NCBI GenBank assembly: GCA_937127165.1
Contig: CAKZLR010000058.1
Coordinates: forward strand, 1 to 23,170
Length of the DNA stretch: 23,170 bases
Reading direction: 5' to 3'
Source: an uncultured Candidatus Peregrinibacteria bacterium
GTDB taxonomy: Bacteria; Patescibacteriota; JACMRA01
A program made the translations under genes and the position numbers. Position 1 is the stretch's first letter, and the number at the start of each line of letters is the position of its first letter. The notes under the pieces were generated by a model. The model saw only the letters and a list, made by a program, of their open reading frames with translations. It did no database searches and was not told where the DNA came from. This document shows, one piece after another, positions 8,705-15,975 of the stretch.

Positions 8705-9484
8705 ATGATCTTTGATTTTAAAATCAAATCTAGCAAAGATTTATGCGAACTGATCAAAGCTGTACTTAAATACAAACCTGTACAAGTTAATATTTCTAAC
8801 ACTTCTAAAAAAGATGACTTACGAGGTTTTGTGAGATCTTTTACTAAGTTCAACTCTTCTACTACTAGTTTGTGTGTACATTATTCGATTAGTAATAATT
8901 ACTACGGTAGTTATGAGCTAGCAGTTGAGAAATTTTTTGATTTTGTTCAGTTTGTTAAGTTACTCGCTCCGACTACAAAAATTTTATTAGTATCTGGTGG
9001 TCAACATAAAAAACTAAGAACTGCAAAACTTTTAAATATTTATCAACAAAAATATGGCACTCAGAAAGATTTCGGAGTGGCTTACAACCCGTTTGAGGTA
9101 GATATCTTATCAGAAAATCGATCATTACAACAGAAACTAAATTCGGGTTTGGTCTCTCAAATTTATTTTCAACTTGGAGATGATCTAATGAAACTCCAAA
9201 AAGGTATCAAATTTGTAAAAAATGAATTAAACCAAAGACAATTACAAGACAAAGTAAAACTCTTTGGTTGTGTTTTATATCTCAATAAAATTAATCTACT
9301 AAAAATGAGATTTAGACCATTACGAGGTGTCTTTTACACAAAAAAATTTCTGAATAATTTGGACAATGCTAAAACTGTAAATAACGAAATTATCAGCTTA
9401 TATAAAAATAACGACATAATTCCTATTTGGGAATTTGCCTCTTTAAGAGAGGCTATTAAAATTTGGAATAACATCTCAAACTAA
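8705..9484 (+). CDS. Distant methylenetetrahydrofolate-reductase (MetF)-like protein
   Basis: A 259-residue soluble protein whose layout resembles the MetF (FAD-dependent methylene-THF reductase) TIM barrel. It has a SVHY-type strand (LCVHYSIS), an inter-barrel strand at KILLVSGGQ where MetF has L-R-G-D, FGVAYNPFEVD (MetF: iGvA-yPe-H), LQQKLNSGLVSQIYFQLGDD (MetF: L-xx-K-xx-AGAdfiiTQ-fFD) and a following strand VKLFGCVLYL. The length is near MetF's usual 270-300. The conserved Asp of the LRGD loop appears replaced and the first strand reads IFDFK rather than FEFFPP. Flavin or folate chemistry is therefore unproven, and it may be a MetF-fold protein with another role. No Shine-Dalgarno is visible. 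Its neighbour is a SAM methyltransferase, but each may have its own promoter. Confidence 0.6.
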   Translation: MIFDFKIKSSKDLCELIKAVLKYKPVQVNISNTSKKDDLRGFVRSFTKFNSSTTSLCVHYSISNNYYGSYELAVEKFFDFVQFVKLLAPTTKILLVSGGQHKKLRTAKLLNIYQQKYGTQKDFGVAYNPFEVDILSENRSLQQKLNSGLVSQIYFQLGDDLMKLQKGIKFVKNELNQRQLQDKVKLFGCVLYLNKINLLKMRFRPLRGVFYTKKFLNNLDNAKTVNNEIISLYKNNDIIPIWEFASLREAIKIWNNISN

Positions 9485-9489
9485 GATTT

Positions 9490-9505
9490 CGAATTACTTA
9501 ATTCG
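9490..9505. terminator. Hairpin just after the MetF-like gene
   Basis: CGAATT and AATTCG form a perfect 6-bp stem with a 4-nt loop, 5 nt after the stop codon. No T run follows. The next gene has its own consensus promoter, which fits transcription ending here. Confidence 0.4.
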
Positions 9506-9619
9506 CTAAATTCTGTACAAATTTCTATAAAAATATAAAAGTAGACCTTATATATTATTTAATATTAGCTAGCTAGAGAAGTTTGGTGGTAAAAAGTTGA
9601 GTGGTTATTACTAATTTTA

Positions 9620-9639
9620 AAACTATACTAAACTATACT
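9620..9639. repeat. 10-bp tandem repeat, two copies
   Basis: AAACTATACT occurs twice in direct succession in the AT-rich gap before the methyltransferase promoter. No function can be inferred. Confidence 0.6.
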
Positions 9640-9673
9640 TACAAATCTTTTTTGCGATAAATGTATTTGTAGC

Positions 9674-9703
9674 TTGACAAAGGCGGGATATATGAATTAT
9701 AAT
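9674..9703 (+). promoter_or_regulatory. Consensus sigma-70-type promoter of the methyltransferase gene
   Basis: A perfect TTGACA (9674-9679) and a perfect TATAAT (9698-9703) are separated by 18 bp, the best promoter match in the window. The predicted start near 9710 gives a leader of about 28 nt. Confidence 0.82.
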
Positions 9704-9706
9704 TAC

Positions 9707-9737
9707 CACTACTTCAGAGTAGTGAATTTCATTTCAC
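9707..9737 (+). promoter_or_regulatory. Two overlapping dyads in the methyltransferase leader
   Basis: CACTACT and AGTAGTG (9707-9724) form a 7-bp stem with a 4-nt loop exactly at the predicted transcription start. GTGAA and TTCAC (9722-9737) form a second 5-bp stem that ends 1 nt before the start codon. They share three bases, so they compete. Either could be an operator or a translation-controlling structure. Confidence 0.5.
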
Positions 9738-9738
9738 A

Positions 9739-10587
9739 ATGAAAGACGATTTAAGCACCGAAACTATTCAAAAACTTAATTTAATTAATGCGGATTTCTA
9801 TAATAAGACCGCACTATTTTTTGATAATTCTAGAAGTTATAACTGGGAGGGGTGGGATATAATGATTGAGAGGTTAAATATTAATTCAGTACAAGAAAAA
9901 TCTGACTTCGGTTATTTCTGGACAAATTTATTTCAAAAATTTTTTCATAAAAACAAATCTACTAAACCACTACAAGTTTTAGATATGGGTTGTGGTAATG
10001 GTAGATTTTATGGTTTTTTGCATAGCCGACTACAAGTTCCTTTTAACTATGTAGGTATAGACACAAACCAGTTTTTACTTGAAAAATCAATTGAGAGATA
10101 TCCCTATCCTAATGCTCAGTTTTTTTTGGAAAATATGGGCAATGTGGATCATATTTTTAATATCAAATTTGATTTAATAGTTATATTTGGGGTTATGCAT
10201 CATATCCCGGGAACAGAAACTCGGATAAAAATGCTGAAAAAATGTAGAAATTTATTATCTAAAAATGGTAATTTAGTCTTTACTACTTGGAAATTTCTGG
10301 ATATACCTAGAATTGCTAAAAGCATAGTGAAAGAAGATACCCCTCTTGGGGTGGAAATATATCGAGACCTTGGTATTAGCAGTGAAGAACTAGGAGTTAA
10401 TGATTATATCTTAGATTGGCAAAGGGGTGTAACTGCTTATAGATATTGCCACTACTATACCGAAACTGAAGTTCAAAAATTAATACAAATCTCAGGGTTA
10501 AATTTGGTAGAAACATATGAAGCTGATGGCTTAGAAGGGGATTTGAATCAATATTATATCTGTCGAGTTTACAAAAAATGGTGGTAA
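9739..10587 (+). CDS. Class I SAM-dependent methyltransferase, Trm9-like
   Basis: A 282-residue methyltransferase. A Rossmann core follows an N-terminal helical part. Motif I is LDMGCGNGRFYGF (about residues 80-92), motif II is the acidic end of YVGIDTN, and FDLIVIFGVMHHI (about 145-157) is motif IV. KCRNLLSKNGNLVFTTW is the post-IV strand. The HH after motif IV, the TTWK segment and a C-terminal RYCHYYTETEVQKLI resemble the methyltransferase domain of Trm9/ALKBH8 enzymes, which methylate carboxymethyl-uridine in tRNA wobble positions. The true substrate is unknown: many small-molecule methyltransferases share this fold. The reading frame begins 1 nt after a leader hairpin with no Shine-Dalgarno, behind a near-perfect promoter, suggesting strong or tightly regulated expression. 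Confidence 0.8.
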   Translation: MKDDLSTETIQKLNLINADFYNKTALFFDNSRSYNWEGWDIMIERLNINSVQEKSDFGYFWTNLFQKFFHKNKSTKPLQVLDMGCGNGRFYGFLHSRLQVPFNYVGIDTNQFLLEKSIERYPYPNAQFFLENMGNVDHIFNIKFDLIVIFGVMHHIPGTETRIKMLKKCRNLLSKNGNLVFTTWKFLDIPRIAKSIVKEDTPLGVEIYRDLGISSEELGVNDYILDWQRGVTAYRYCHYYTETEVQKLIQISGLNLVETYEADGLEGDLNQYYICRVYKKWW

Positions 10588-10696
10588 AACAAGAAAATAT
10601 TCATCAGTTTATTGTTGTAAATAGTATAAACGTTATGATTTACCTAGTATTTTGAGTTTATTTATTAATTGGTTTTGCAATAATGCAACCGAAAAG

Positions 10697-10724
10697 TTGA
10701 CAAAAACCAAGTCACATATAAGAT
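10697..10724 (+). promoter_or_regulatory. Promoter of the small-peptide/mraY unit
   Basis: TTGACA (10697-10702), a 16-bp spacer and TAAGAT (10719-10724). The expected start, about 10731, lies only about 5 nt before the ATG at 10736, which predicts a nearly leaderless mRNA. TTGCCC/GGGCAA arms (about 10725-10744) flank that start. Confidence 0.65.
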
Positions 10725-10735
10725 TGCCCGTTAAT

Positions 10736-10870
10736 ATGGGCAAGATTGTTGACAACAAAACTCAAAAAGTAACTGATATACTGATATTCTTACTGCTACC
10801 TCCACTTTTAACCTTGCTTATTATTTTACTTTTAATTCTTTTTTATCAAATAATTTTAAATTTTTTATAA
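10736..10870 (+). CDS. 44-residue single-span membrane peptide upstream of mraY
   Basis: A short open frame: an N-terminal polar part (MGKIVDNKTQKVTD) followed by a very hydrophobic Ile/Leu-rich helix (about residues 15-40) and an NFL end. Three observations support translation. A good promoter ends just upstream of its ATG. Its TAA stop is directly followed, with no spacer, by the mraY ATG. mraY itself has no Shine-Dalgarno, so coupling would explain its initiation. A longer frame from TTG 10652 would begin upstream of the promoter and is unlikely. I do not recognise the sequence. FtsL often lies before mraY in dcw clusters, but it is longer and has a periplasmic coiled coil that is absent here. 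Confidence 0.5.
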   Translation: MGKIVDNKTQKVTDILIFLLLPPLLTLLIILLLILFYQIILNFL

Positions 10871-12013
10871 ATGCTTGATTATCCCTTAGCTCAAGGAATA
10901 AAAATTCTGATTTTCAGTGGTTTGTCTTTTTTGATCGCAGTCTTATGGGCACCGCTCTTAATTAAAATGTTAACAATCCTGAAGTTTTGGAAAAAAACTA
11001 GTCGCAAAGTTGCTGTCACAGGTGAAGTCCTGACTATAACTAAGAAATTTTATGAAGAAAATGAGAAAGCAGAAAATCGTAAATATATTCCTAGAGCTGG
11101 TGGTGTTTTGATATGGGTCACGACTGTTATATTCGCTCTATTCTTTTGGGCAATATTACAAATCGATAAAACTAACCAATTTTACCAATTCCTTAATTTT
11201 ATTAACCGTAGGGAAACTTTTATACCTCTAGGAACACTTTATTTTGCCTCGTTAATAGGTTTAATAGACGACACTTTAAGTACTCTTAAAAATGGAGGTA
11301 ACTATATTGCTGGAGGGCTCAAGTTATCTCACAGGATGATTTTAGTAACCCTAATGGGTAGTTTTATTGGTTGGTGGTTTTATGCAAAGTTGTCTTTAAC
11401 TTCAATAAAGTTACCATTCTTTGATTATTCTAGCGGTGATTGGATAAATTTAGATTTAGAAAAAATTGTTTTTCCTTTTATAGGTTCTATTGGATGGGTG
11501 ATTATCCCAATCACGATTTTAATTTTAGTAACTATTTGGTCAACTTCTATTATCGATGGATTTGATGGGCTAGCTGTAGGTGTTTTTATTCCAGTTTTTC
11601 TTTGTTTCGCTGGTTTATCTTTTGTAGATAGCTACTATGACATAGCTACCATGTTGATGGTAATGGTTGGTACAATGTGGGCTTATTTGTGGTTTAACAT
11701 CCCTCCTGCTAAATTTTTTATGGGAGATACTGGAACTATGGGTGTTTTGTTAACTTTAGGTGTAGTGGCAATTTTTATCAATAAGATATATGTTTTACCG
11801 ATCGCTGGTTTTATATTGTATGTCGTTGCTGCTTCGGCTTTTATTCAAGTAATTTCAAAGAAACTTTTTAAGAAAAAAGTATTTTTGGCAGCACCCTTAC
11901 ATCACCATCTTGAAGCTTTAGGATGGACTAGAGAACAAGTAACGATGAGATTTTGGATGATTTCTATGATTACTTCCCTACTAGGCTTTGCTATTGGCTT
12001 ACTAATAGGATGA
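10871..12013 (+). CDS. mraY: Phospho-MurNAc-pentapeptide transferase (MraY)
   Basis: A 380-residue polytopic membrane enzyme (about 10 spans) that transfers phospho-MurNAc-pentapeptide from UDP to undecaprenyl phosphate, forming lipid I. Diagnostic elements are the Asp pair in GLIDDTLS, the IDGFDGLA loop, FMGDTG, and the PLHHHLEALGW histidine loop followed by FWMISM. It differs from textbook MraY: the NLTDGLDGLA loop reads SIIDGFDGLA, and the TPTMGG loop before the second helix reads IPRAGG. It also carries a long cytoplasmic loop (about residues 45-75). The HHH loop makes MraY more likely than WecA-type relatives. Its start codon abuts the stop of the small membrane peptide, so translation is probably coupled. 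It ends with TGA. Confidence 0.92.
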   Translation: MLDYPLAQGIKILIFSGLSFLIAVLWAPLLIKMLTILKFWKKTSRKVAVTGEVLTITKKFYEENEKAENRKYIPRAGGVLIWVTTVIFALFFWAILQIDKTNQFYQFLNFINRRETFIPLGTLYFASLIGLIDDTLSTLKNGGNYIAGGLKLSHRMILVTLMGSFIGWWFYAKLSLTSIKLPFFDYSSGDWINLDLEKIVFPFIGSIGWVIIPITILILVTIWSTSIIDGFDGLAVGVFIPVFLCFAGLSFVDSYYDIATMLMVMVGTMWAYLWFNIPPAKFFMGDTGTMGVLLTLGVVAIFINKIYVLPIAGFILYVVAASAFIQVISKKLFKKKVFLAAPLHHHLEALGWTREQVTMRFWMISMITSLLGFAIGLLIG

Positions 12014-12039
12014 AGGCTAATTTATTTTAAATATGCCTT
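12013..12039. terminator. Hairpin between convergent mraY and pyrG
   Basis: AAGGC/GCCTT (5 bp) and ATTTA/TAAAT (5 bp) stack around a 2-nt internal mismatch with a 3-nt loop. The left arm starts at the last base of the mraY stop codon, and the right arm lies 13 nt from the pyrG stop. There is no T run on either strand. A bidirectional terminator or 3' protector is likely from position. Confidence 0.45.
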
Positions 12040-12051
12040 AAAACTAATTAA

Positions 12052-13716
12052 CTACACATCTTCGCCATAAATAATAGCATTTTCTACCAAACCTTTAAAC
12101 AAAGGATGAGGCTTGCCCGGACGAGACAAAAACTCAGGGTGAGATTGAGTAGCTACAAAATAAGGGTGTAATTTTATATCGAGTTCGATTAATTCTACTA
12201 AAAAAGCCTCACGACCATCATTAGTTGTATAGTAATGTTTGCCACTAACTACAAGGCCATGTTTACTATAGAGATCTAAAAACTCTTGCTGAACTTCTAG
12301 TCTGTGACGATGTCTTTCTCTAATTCTACCTACCCCAAAAAGGTTGTGTATTAAAGTTCCGGGTACCAAATCACAATCATAACCACCAAGTCTCATCGTA
12401 CCACCTTTTTTGTGAACGTTAGTTTGTCCTTCCATGTAATCAATCACTACATCCTTGCCCTCTAATTCTTCTCTGGTTTCAAACATTTCACTGGAAACAG
12501 CATCTAAACCACACACATTTCTAGCAAACTCCACCACTGCCATCTGAAGACCTAAACAAATTCCTAAAAACGGCAAACGATTTTCTCTAGCATATTTTAC
12601 TGCCATCACTTTACCTTCCAAACCTCTTTTACCAAACCCACCAGCTACAATCATAGCCTGCAAAGACTTGACCACATTCCACTCGTTAATATCATTTTGC
12701 TCTATTTTTTCGGCATCTACAAACACCGTCTCAACTTTACAGTCTAAACTTACCCCAGCAATTTTAAGAGATTCTAAAATGCTTAAATAAGCATCGCTAA
12801 GGCGAGAGTATTTAGCCACAATCCCTACCCTCACTTTTTTAGAGTAGAATACTTTACCATTAAAGTGATCAAAAAAATCGCCCAACTTAGGATCTATTGT
12901 CTGCCCCACAAACTCTTGTAAAATCAGTTTGAGATTGGAATTAAGCATGTTTTTGGGTACTGCATAAATACTGGATACATCTGGCAAACTAAGTACATGA
13001 TCTTTGGAAACATTACAAAACAGAGCAATCTTCTCCAAAACTTCTCTAGGTAAATCTAGATTACCTTGTTTGCTATACCTGGCTCCAATAACATCTGGCT
13101 GCAAACCATGCCGTAGTAGTTCTCTAGTGGACAACTGCATCGGTTTAGTTTTGTATTCGCCGCTACAAGCTAAAAATGGTACAAATCCTAAGTGAAAGTG
13201 TAATACATCGGCTTTGTTTTCTTGTCGAAATTGTCTAAAACTCTCCAAAAACACTTCACCTTCCATATCTCCAGTAGATCCCCCAATTTCAATAATGCGG
13301 ACATGCAAATCGATGTCTCGAGGAATTTCCCTCACAAAACATTCCTTAATATACCCCGTAACATGAGGGATCAACTGAACATTCTTACCAAGGTACATCC
13401 CTTCCCGTTCTTCGGACAATATATTTTCGTAAATTTTACCAGCGGTTACTGACGAATGCTTGGTTAGGTTGATATCCAAAAACCGCTCATAATGCCCAAG
13501 GTCTAGATCAGTCTCACTACCATCATCTAGCACATACACTTCACCATGCTCAAAAGGTGACATAGTCCCTGGGTCAATGTTAAGGTAGGGGTCAAATTTC
13601 ACCACATCAACCGAAATATCAGAAGATTTGAGAATAAGACCAGTAGAAGCCGCCGCAATACCTTTACCAAGCCCAGACACCACCCCACCGGTAACAAAAA
13701 TAAACTTTGTGATCAT
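12052..13716 (-). CDS. pyrG: CTP synthase
   Basis: A 554-residue, full-length CTP synthase that aminates UTP to CTP using glutamine and ATP. The N-terminal amidoligase domain opens with KFIFVTGGVVSGLGKG (P-loop), then FDPYLNIDPGTMSPFEHGEV and GHYERF, and ends near residue 270. The C-terminal class I glutamine amidotransferase domain has the nucleophile Cys at about 386 (GICLGLQMA) and the His/Glu pair in QSHPEF near the C terminus. The oxyanion region reads AGGFGKRG where PGGFG is usual. The frame extends six codons upstream to a TTG, but the ATG at 13716 fits the family N terminus. A -35/-10 pair ending 7 nt before that ATG suggests a leaderless mRNA. Confidence 0.96.
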   Translation of the reverse strand: MITKFIFVTGGVVSGLGKGIAAASTGLILKSSDISVDVVKFDPYLNIDPGTMSPFEHGEVYVLDDGSETDLDLGHYERFLDINLTKHSSVTAGKIYENILSEEREGMYLGKNVQLIPHVTGYIKECFVREIPRDIDLHVRIIEIGGSTGDMEGEVFLESFRQFRQENKADVLHFHLGFVPFLACSGEYKTKPMQLSTRELLRHGLQPDVIGARYSKQGNLDLPREVLEKIALFCNVSKDHVLSLPDVSSIYAVPKNMLNSNLKLILQEFVGQTIDPKLGDFFDHFNGKVFYSKKVRVGIVAKYSRLSDAYLSILESLKIAGVSLDCKVETVFVDAEKIEQNDINEWNVVKSLQAMIVAGGFGKRGLEGKVMAVKYARENRLPFLGICLGLQMAVVEFARNVCGLDAVSSEMFETREELEGKDVVIDYMEGQTNVHKKGGTMRLGGYDCDLVPGTLIHNLFGVGRIRERHRHRLEVQQEFLDLYSKHGLVVSGKHYYTTNDGREAFLVELIELDIKLHPYFVATQSHPEFLSRPGKPHPLFKGLVENAIIYGEDV

Positions 13717-13723
13717 GAACCTG

Positions 13724-13753
13724 ATTTCAATCAATTTGGGGAATGGTTGTCAA
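13724..13753 (-). promoter_or_regulatory. pyrG promoter adjacent to the start codon
   Basis: On the minus strand TTGACA (13753-13748) is followed after 18 bp by TGAAAT (13729-13724), or after 17 bp by TTGAAA. Only 7 nt separate this -10 from the ATG, so transcription should begin at or next to the start codon. Confidence 0.6.
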
Positions 13754-14045
13754 ATAATATTTTATATTACTTAGAAGTATAAACTACTACTCTATTTAAT
13801 CTAGTCTTTTTATTTTTAAACCATTAAACACGCATTTAAATTGTCCAAGTTTTTATTTTCACAAACAACAAAGATACTATATTGAAAGTAATTATTAATA
13901 ATCATTGTTTTATGTAAATTTCTATAAACGAGCATTTTAAAATATCAACTAAATTACCTTTCTTGAGGTAGTACATTCTAGTGACCTCTAACCAAACAGG
14001 ATGGAAATAGGGCAGAAAATAATACCAGACTAAACACACCACCCT
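13754..14045. other. Intergenic region upstream of pyrG
   Basis: AT-rich spacer between the pyrG promoter and the end of the P-loop ATPase gene. I see no coding frame, RNA gene or notable repeat in it. Confidence 0.5.
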
Positions 14046-14597
14046 TTAATTTCTATGTTTACTCTTTAAAAAAAGTTTGACTTGATTTACCCTACTCTCC
14101 ACACTTCCAGTAGTTATTAAATAATCCCCTTTAGTAAACCATGCTTGCAAATAATTTTCTATAATATCGGCGATTTGTCGACGGCTTCCAATGTTAGCTC
14201 TCAAATGTTCTTGTTCAACTTCAAATTCTATTGGTAAATAGATAAAATGAGTGTAGTTTTTTAACCTTTCTTTAACTAATCTTTCATAAATACGAAAATC
14301 CGACTGGCTCATATCTGCATTCAGCTTGGTGTATGCCAAATTATCCAGTACGGTTCTGTCTGTAATAAAGCCGTGTTTCCCTTCATTTTCCTCTCTATCA
14401 ATCTGGTTTATCAAAGCATATTTTTGAAAATTGGCTCTAATGTCAGCTGGAATTTTTTCAAAGTCATCAATGCCAAATTTCTCCCACAAAGTTCTCATAG
14501 TTCTTTTGATTATAGGAAGTTGCAACTCTTTATTTAACTCATTAACTAGAGTTGTTTTGCCTGTTCCGTGTGCCCCACAAATACCAATTTTGTACAT
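14046..14597 (-). CDS. P-loop ATPase of the AAA_28 / NadR-kinase-like type
   Basis: A 183-residue nucleotide-binding protein. Walker A is GAHGTGKTT at residues 8-16, preceded by the hydrophobic strand YKIGIC. A DRTVLDNLAY segment near residue 80 matches the Walker-B-like or substrate site of small nucleoside-kinase-like ATPases (AAA_28; cf. the kinase domain of NadR). FIYLPIEFE and an Arg-rich lid (RANIGSRRQ) follow, and the end is a basic helix. The size fits a stand-alone kinase-type domain, but the substrate is unknown. Its ATG lies inside the 3' end of the upstream membrane-protein gene (52-bp overlap, different frame), so the two are probably co-transcribed and translationally coupled. 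Nearest alternatives are deoxynucleoside-kinase or thymidylate-kinase relatives. Confidence 0.68.
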   Translation of the reverse strand: MYKIGICGAHGTGKTTLVNELNKELQLPIIKRTMRTLWEKFGIDDFEKIPADIRANFQKYALINQIDREENEGKHGFITDRTVLDNLAYTKLNADMSQSDFRIYERLVKERLKNYTHFIYLPIEFEVEQEHLRANIGSRRQIADIIENYLQAWFTKGDYLITTGSVESRVNQVKLFLKSKHRN

Positions 14598-15277
14598 ATT
14601 ATACTATTTAAGTTACAAGAATTAATTAGGTTTAAGAAACTTAAAAAATTAATTTTAAGAAAGAAAAAATGTTTCATTAAATTACTGTCTATCCAGATTT
14701 TAAATATTTTGTAAAAAGTAGCAAAAACAACGGTAATGATATACCATGTGAGATAATTTTGTAGTGGTACAGTGTCATTTGGCCATCTCCAATAATCTAA
14801 ATGAATAGTTATAGGCTCTATAATTATATCAGCGGTTACAGTCACCAATCCAGCTAAAAAAAATTGCGTTAATAAGTTAGTCTGTGTTTTTTTAGCTAAT
14901 CGAATACTGGCTAGAATAATTAGCACCCAAAGAATCCCTACCAATAAAGAAACACCCAAAACTTTTAGAGCAACAACCGATCCATATTCATATTCCCCAA
15001 AGACTAAACCAATATTAGCTCTAATAATCTCCAAAATGAGGGTTGTAAAGAAAGTTACCAAAGCCCACCAAATTAACTTAGTGTCAAAGTTTCTAGCTAA
15101 TAAAAAGTATAAAACACACAAAGAATTGATACCCAAAAAGATTTCAGTAGTTTTTCTAACAAACAAAAAATCACTACCTAAAACAACTTCCAGTAAAGAG
15201 ATCAAAACTGCTCCTGCAAACGAAAAACTTGCAAAACACAAATAGTAGTTTTGTAGCTTTGACAAATCTGTATACAT
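14546..15277 (-). CDS. CruF/DUF422-like (carotenoid-biosynthesis family) membrane protein
   Basis: A 243-residue membrane protein with about six hydrophobic spans. The middle resembles the DUF422 (PF04240) family, which includes the carotenoid 1,2-hydratase CruF. Family-like features are an E-x-x-R-x-N-x-G-x-x-F-G-E-Y-x-Y patch (EIIRANIGLVFGEYEYG), a GVSLLVGILWVLI helix, and a YWRWPNDTVPLQNYLTWY segment matching the W-x-W ... P-x-x-N-[YF]-x-x-W motif. No other carotenoid gene is in the window, so the substrate is uncertain. The last 40 or so residues continue past the final membrane span and overlap the P-loop ATPase start by 52 bp; this tail may have come from loss of an earlier stop. No Shine-Dalgarno is visible. 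Confidence 0.62.
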   Translation of the reverse strand: MYTDLSKLQNYYLCFASFSFAGAVLISLLEVVLGSDFLFVRKTTEIFLGINSLCVLYFLLARNFDTKLIWWALVTFFTTLILEIIRANIGLVFGEYEYGSVVALKVLGVSLLVGILWVLIILASIRLAKKTQTNLLTQFFLAGLVTVTADIIIEPITIHLDYWRWPNDTVPLQNYLTWYIITVVFATFYKIFKIWIDSNLMKHFFFLKINFLSFLNLINSCNLNSIICTKLVFVGHTEQAKQL

Positions 15278-15364
15278 AAATATAAATAAACGATATTGTG
15301 TCGAAATTCTCAGAACTGTTACCTAAAAATTCCCTAGAACCCACAAGTAAACGGCAAATAATCT

Positions 15365-15381
15365 AAAAAAGATAATTCTTC
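15365..15381 (-). terminator. Small intrinsic terminator after rplJ
   Basis: On the minus strand GAAGA, loop ATTA and TCTTT form a 5-bp stem (one G-T pair) that runs into a T tract ending at 15365. It starts 30 nt beyond the rplJ stop. Weak but correctly oriented, it fits rplJ being transcribed without rplL. Confidence 0.42.
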
Positions 15382-15411
15382 AATAAACAAAAAAATAAAG
15401 TTTGCAGGATA

Positions 15412-15945
15412 TTATTTAATTGTCTTGGAATATTCAGCAACGCCCCTAGCTATACTAGCTGGTACCTCTTTGATACCGATAGCTATCCTGGCAATAATTT
15501 TGTTAATTGCCCCGGCAATCATAGCTATAGACTCTTCTTTAGTCGGAGTTTTAGCTAGTTTGACAGTTTGATCTTTGTCATAAAATTCCCCTACCACTAC
15601 AGATCCTATAAAGTCAAAATTAACTTTAAAACTCTTAGAAACAAGGTCCACAACTCCCTTAGCTACAGAAACTTCGTCACTTCTTGCCCCATCAAACATA
15701 TAAGCTAGATATGTTTGTCCTGAAAGCTCTGGTAACTGTGGAAACACTCTTTTAAGTAGAGAATTTTTAACCATTTGTATCATCAAGCCTTTTTCTCTAG
15801 CAGCCTTTCTAAACTTCTGATTAGTTGAAGCGTCTACGGTATTCTCAGCACCTCTAGTGGTAAGAAATAGCACTGACTTTTGGGTAGCTACATTGTTTGT
15901 TAAAATATCTAAAATCGTAACTTTTTTGGATCGACTAATAGCCAT
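15412..15945 (-). CDS. rplJ: Ribosomal protein uL10
   Basis: A 177-residue uL10, base of the ribosomal stalk that binds the uL11 region of 23S rRNA and carries bL12 dimers on its C-terminal helix. Family features are the N-terminal RSKKVTILDIL helix, the strand SVLFLTTRG, KNSLLKRVF (family: V-K-N-[ST]-L), PELSGQTYLAYMF, and the terminal helices around IARIAIGIKEVPASIARGV. Unusually, rplL (bL12) does not follow: the next gene is the CruF-like membrane protein, after a 134-bp gap with a small terminator. A TTGACA-containing promoter and a leader of about 30 nt precede the gene; there is no Shine-Dalgarno. Autoregulation through the leader is known for uL10 in other bacteria, but no structure was identified here. 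Confidence 0.94.
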   Translation of the reverse strand: MAISRSKKVTILDILTNNVATQKSVLFLTTRGAENTVDASTNQKFRKAAREKGLMIQMVKNSLLKRVFPQLPELSGQTYLAYMFDGARSDEVSVAKGVVDLVSKSFKVNFDFIGSVVVGEFYDKDQTVKLAKTPTKEESIAMIAGAINKIIARIAIGIKEVPASIARGVAEYSKTIK

Positions 15946-15975
15946 AAAAATAACAGTAAATACAAGCCGTTTAAG

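Noticed and set aside
10652..10735. Longer form of the small membrane peptide from TTG 10652
   Set aside because: Its first codons lie upstream of and across the TTGACA/TAAGAT promoter, so the transcript from that promoter would not contain them.
4368..12013. Possible recoding of TGA (as in some CPR groups)
   Set aside because: uvrA and mraY end in TGA at the expected family C terminus and no conserved gene is interrupted by TGA.
13717..13734. Six-codon N-terminal extension of pyrG from a TTG
   Set aside because: It overlaps the -10 element, and the CTP synthase family begins at the M-x-x-K-F-I-F-V-T-G-G Met.
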